From positions 4,278,001 through 4,342,000 of the forward strand of contig NZ_CP174509.1 in the NCBI RefSeq assembly GCF_045920555.1: DNA of 64,000 bases, read 5' to 3'. The translations under genes and the position numbers were made by a program. This DNA is from Pseudalkalibacillus sp045920555. Lineage in GTDB: Bacteria > Bacillota > Bacilli > Bacillales > Fictibacillaceae. The first letter of the stretch is position 1. Every line of letters begins with the position of its first letter. The notes beneath the pieces are model-generated. The model had not been told where the DNA came from. It did no database searches and saw only the letters and a program-made list of their open reading frames with translations. Shown piece after piece: positions 62,024 through 64,000 of the stretch.

Positions 62024-62124
62024 GCTCCATACTGACTTCCCCCTTAAAGTATAGAGCTTAAAATAAAATGGGCTGACCCATATGAAGTGACCCCTGTCAA
62101 GTAGACAGAAATTAAAAAGCATTT

Positions 62125-63006
62125 TTAAGCAGCCTGAGCTCTATAATTATAGGGACTCAGGTTGTTTAATTTCTTTTGAAATCTCTGGTGATTATAAAAT
62201 CGTATGTATTGGTGGACGGCAAACTTAACCTCTTCAGAGGTTCGGAAAGAGTATAAGTGAAAACATTCTGTTTTAAAATGGCTAAAAAAGTTCTCCATAC
62301 AAGCATTATCCCAACAGTTTCCTTTTCGAGACATACTCGCTTTCATTTTGTATTTTTTAAGCAGTTGGTTATATTGTTTTGAGGTGTACTGGAATCCCTG
62401 ATCGCTATGAAGGATAATTCCTTTTACACTCCGTTTTCTTCTTGCCTTTTTTACTGTATCCATTACTAGTTGAAGGTCGTTTCTTTGACTGATTTTATAT
62501 GCGATGATTTCGTTATTGTATAAGTCTTTAATAGCCGATAAATACAATCTTTGTCCATTAAAAATTAAGTATGTAATGTCTGTTACCCATTTTTCATTTG
62601 GCTTAGAGGCTTTAAAATCTCGGTTCAAATGGTTTTCTGAGATGGCATAAGCTTCCTTCTTTCCGTAGTAGGGCCGTTTTCTTCTTATGATGGCTTTTAT
62701 TCCCAATTCACCCATCAAGCGTTGAACCCGTTTATGATTCATATGTAAATTGTGTACCGACTTAAGCCAGACATGTATCCTTCTATAACCATAAATCCCC
62801 TTGAGCTTTGTGTGACACTTTATGATTAACTTCTTGATTTTATCATCCTCTAACTGTTTAGAAGAGGGGGCTTCCTGACGCTTTAACCACTTGTAATATC
62901 CGCCCCTTGATACCCCTGCAAGTTCACATAGAAGTTGGACAGGGTATTGTTTCTTGGACATATCTTGAATCACTTTATACTTAGTACCTGTTGATACGGC
63001 TTCCAT
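62125..63006 (-). CDS. IS3-family transposase OrfB
   Basis: This 293-residue integrase-core transposase has an N-terminal HTH_21 region and the DDE triad: Asp in KWVTDITYL, Asp in ILHSDQGFQYTS and Glu in CWDNACMENFFSHFK. In IS3 elements it is made as OrfAB by a -1 shift. A-AAA-AAG occurs near the end of orfA (TTAAAAAAG near 63030). It also has its own ATG behind AAGGGGG. Confidence 0.94.
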   Translation of the reverse strand: MEAVSTGTKYKVIQDMSKKQYPVQLLCELAGVSRGGYYKWLKRQEAPSSKQLEDDKIKKLIIKCHTKLKGIYGYRRIHVWLKSVHNLHMNHKRVQRLMGELGIKAIIRRKRPYYGKKEAYAISENHLNRDFKASKPNEKWVTDITYLIFNGQRLYLSAIKDLYNNEIIAYKISQRNDLQLVMDTVKKARRKRSVKGIILHSDQGFQYTSKQYNQLLKKYKMKASMSRKGNCWDNACMENFFSHFKTECFHLYSFRTSEEVKFAVHQYIRFYNHQRFQKKLNNLSPYNYRAQAA

Positions 63007-63014
63007 ACCCCCTT

Positions 63015-63311
63015 TTACTTCCCTAAGAACTTTTTTAACATTTCATTCTCGGCTTCTAATCGTTTGATTTTCTCTTCTGGATCCTCAGGACGGGTTCTTG
63101 GTCTGCCTTTCCCAGGTCCTTTTGCTTTCCCGCGCTTTTCCTCGAGACCCTTTATTCCTTCTGCCTCAAAGTGTTGAACCCAACGACGTACAACTGAACT
63201 AGAAATACCTACTTCCTTCGCAACCGTATCGTAGCCCATACCATCTTTAATATATAGATCCACTACTTTTTTCTTAAATGCAACATCATATGATTGTCTC
63301 ATTTTCCCCAT
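63015..63311 (-). CDS. IS3-family OrfA (helix-turn-helix)
   Basis: This is a 98-residue DNA-binding subunit with an HTH_28/Tnp1-type domain, YDVAFKKKVVDLYIKDGMGY, and SSSVVRRWVQHFEAEGIKGL, followed by a coiled coil EEKIKRLEAENEMLKKFLGK that joins OrfB after frameshifting. AGGGGA precedes the ATG at 63311. Confidence 0.92.
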   Translation of the reverse strand: MGKMRQSYDVAFKKKVVDLYIKDGMGYDTVAKEVGISSSVVRRWVQHFEAEGIKGLEEKRGKAKGPGKGRPRTRPEDPEEKIKRLEAENEMLKKFLGK

Positions 63312-63400
63312 AGAAAAATCCCCTCCATAATAGACAGATTAATGTGCTTTCTTTTTTCTGTCTACTATGTGGGGATCATATCAATAAGTGTCAGCCCATT

Positions 63401-63736
63401 TTAATTATGGATCCAGACATTTGTACCAATCGGCACTAATCTGGACAATTCATTCACATCTTTGTTATACATCCTGATACAGCCTTTCGAAACATCCTTC
63501 CCAATCGATGATGGATCGTTTGTACCATGAATACCATAACCTGGCCTCGACAACCCCATCCACATCGTACCGTATGGACCCCCTGGGTTTGGCTGTTTAT
63601 TGATGATCGTATATTCGCCCGTCGGAGTTGGGGTCAGCATCTTTCCAACTGCAATGGGATATGACTTGATGAGTTTACTAGCATCGAATAACTTCAACTG
63701 ATGTTTTTTTAACGCAACATCTATCCAGTAAACCAT
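63401..63736 (-). CDS. L,D-transpeptidase catalytic domain protein (YkuD type)
   Basis: This 111-residue protein consists only of the YkuD catalytic domain. GYGIHGTNDPSSIG and SKGCIRMYNKDV contain the active His, Ser-x-Gly-Cys and Arg. It cross-links or modifies peptidoglycan. It lacks the N-terminal LysM of B. subtilis YkuD and has no signal peptide, like several short Bacillus paralogues. Its stop codon TAA (63401-63403) includes bases of the IS3 end, so the insertion defines the C-terminus (NVWIHN). Only a few residues, if any, were lost. Confidence 0.88.
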   Translation of the reverse strand: MVYWIDVALKKHQLKLFDASKLIKSYPIAVGKMLTPTPTGEYTIINKQPNPGGPYGTMWMGLSRPGYGIHGTNDPSSIGKDVSKGCIRMYNKDVNELSRLVPIGTNVWIHN

Positions 63737-63799
63737 ATGTGCCCCTCCTGTTTTTTCTATCTATATGCATGGAAAGGAGAATTATTTGTGTTGGAGGCC

Positions 63800-64000
63800 T
63801 TAATAACTTCGTCTTACTGAAATAACATACGTGAAAATTTGAATGAGAGGCATGACCAATATGATAAGCATTGGGTAGTAAGGCAACGTATCCGAGACAA
63901 ATGGATAAAATAACATCAAAGCTGTTATGAGCGGGGTTCCGAACCACATGGCAAAATAGGAATTACGGCAAGCTTGCCCGGTGATATACTGTTCACGCTC
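63800..64000 (-). CDS. C-terminus of a membrane protein (partial)
   Basis: The minus strand is open from the window edge to a TAA at 63800-63802. It reads EREQYITGQACRNSYFAMWF, then GTPLITALMLFYPFVSDTLP, with two hydrophobic helices and the end YVISVRRSY. It is a small membrane protein of unknown family. The N-terminus is outside the window. Confidence 0.7.
   Translation of the reverse strand, partial: EREQYITGQACRNSYFAMWFGTPLITALMLFYPFVSDTLPYYPMLIILVMPLIQIFTYVISVRRSY

Larger units (their letters stand above)
62065..63402 (-). mobile_element. IS3-family insertion sequence (complete)
   Basis: The element is bounded by inverted repeats AAAATGGGCTGAC (62065-62077) and GTCAGCCCATTTT (63390-63402), with further similarity inward around GTAGACAGAAA. 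AAT flanks both ends (62062-62064 and 63403-63405), a 3-bp target duplication as made by IS3 elements. It encodes OrfA and OrfB on the minus strand. Both are intact, so it may be active. Confidence 0.9.

Noticed and set aside
1..64000. CRISPR array, prophage or tRNA/rRNA genes
   Set aside because: I saw no regularly spaced repeats, phage structural genes, or tRNA/rRNA-like sequence anywhere in the window.

Overview
The window is low-GC Gram-positive chromosomal DNA from a spore-forming member of the Bacillaceae. Evidence for this is the SspH-type spore protein, a TnrA regulator with its operators, a LiaFSR three-component system, a MenD/MenF/MenA menaquinone set, YdjO, strong AAGGAGG ribosome binding sites and frequent GTG/TTG starts. 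I cannot fix the genus from sequence alone. It reads as core and metabolic chromosome. There is one complete insertion sequence and no prophage, CRISPR array, rRNA or tRNA that I can see.

Layout. 1-3.2 kb holds menaquinone genes: menD (cut by the window edge) and menF on the minus strand, menA and a hotdog thioesterase on the plus strand. 3.4-7 kb holds a MacB/FtsX-type ABC exporter and a secreted subtilase. 7.2-12.6 kb holds a MoeB/ThiF E1-like enzyme, sspH, liaFSR, a small membrane protein, ydjO and an HU gene. 12.6-17.6 kb holds an SDR, an OFA-family transporter flanked by two copies of a probable small RNA, and the molybdenum-enzyme genes fdhD and moaA. 17.6-25.8 kb holds ohr, a NUDIX hydrolase, an M24 peptidase with a stand-alone creatinase N-domain protein, a VOC/QueA-like/SDR run, an amino-acid oxidase and the divergent alaR-alaT pair. 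26.2-29.9 kb is a nitrogen block (tnrA, exonuclease, DUF294 nucleotidyltransferase, amtB) with three perfect TnrA boxes. 30-37.4 kb holds two catabolic units: SSS symporter with two amidohydrolases, and BASS transporter with a GlcD-like oxidase. 37.7-44.4 kb holds a broken sulfite-oxidase-like gene, a fold-IV aminotransferase, a LysM-CAP protein, an Fsr-type MFS and an AGCS symporter. 44.7-52 kb is a complete beta-oxidation operon whose second acyl-CoA ligase is frameshifted. 52.3-60.8 kb holds an IDEAL-domain gene, a flavin reductase and a PotABCD-like ABC importer operon carrying two M24-fold enzymes, with a divergent LysR gene. 61.2-64 kb holds a VLRF1-type release-factor-like gene, an IS3-family element inserted at the stop codon of an L,D-transpeptidase gene, and the end of a membrane protein.

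The most unusual signal is regulatory. Three minus-strand promoters (before the subtilase, before the first small RNA, and before the second small RNA with the OFA transporter) share a TTTCCCAATA box 25 nt upstream of a -10 hexamer. Each also has an inverted TTGGGAAAA box exactly 54 bp further upstream. Two of these promoters drive near-identical ~72-nt RNAs that are C-rich and end in an intrinsic terminator. Together they suggest an uncharacterised activator and small-RNA regulon near the formate/oxalate-type transporter. Two genes are disrupted by single-base differences (an in-frame TAG and a one-base deletion), which could be real decay or sequencing error.
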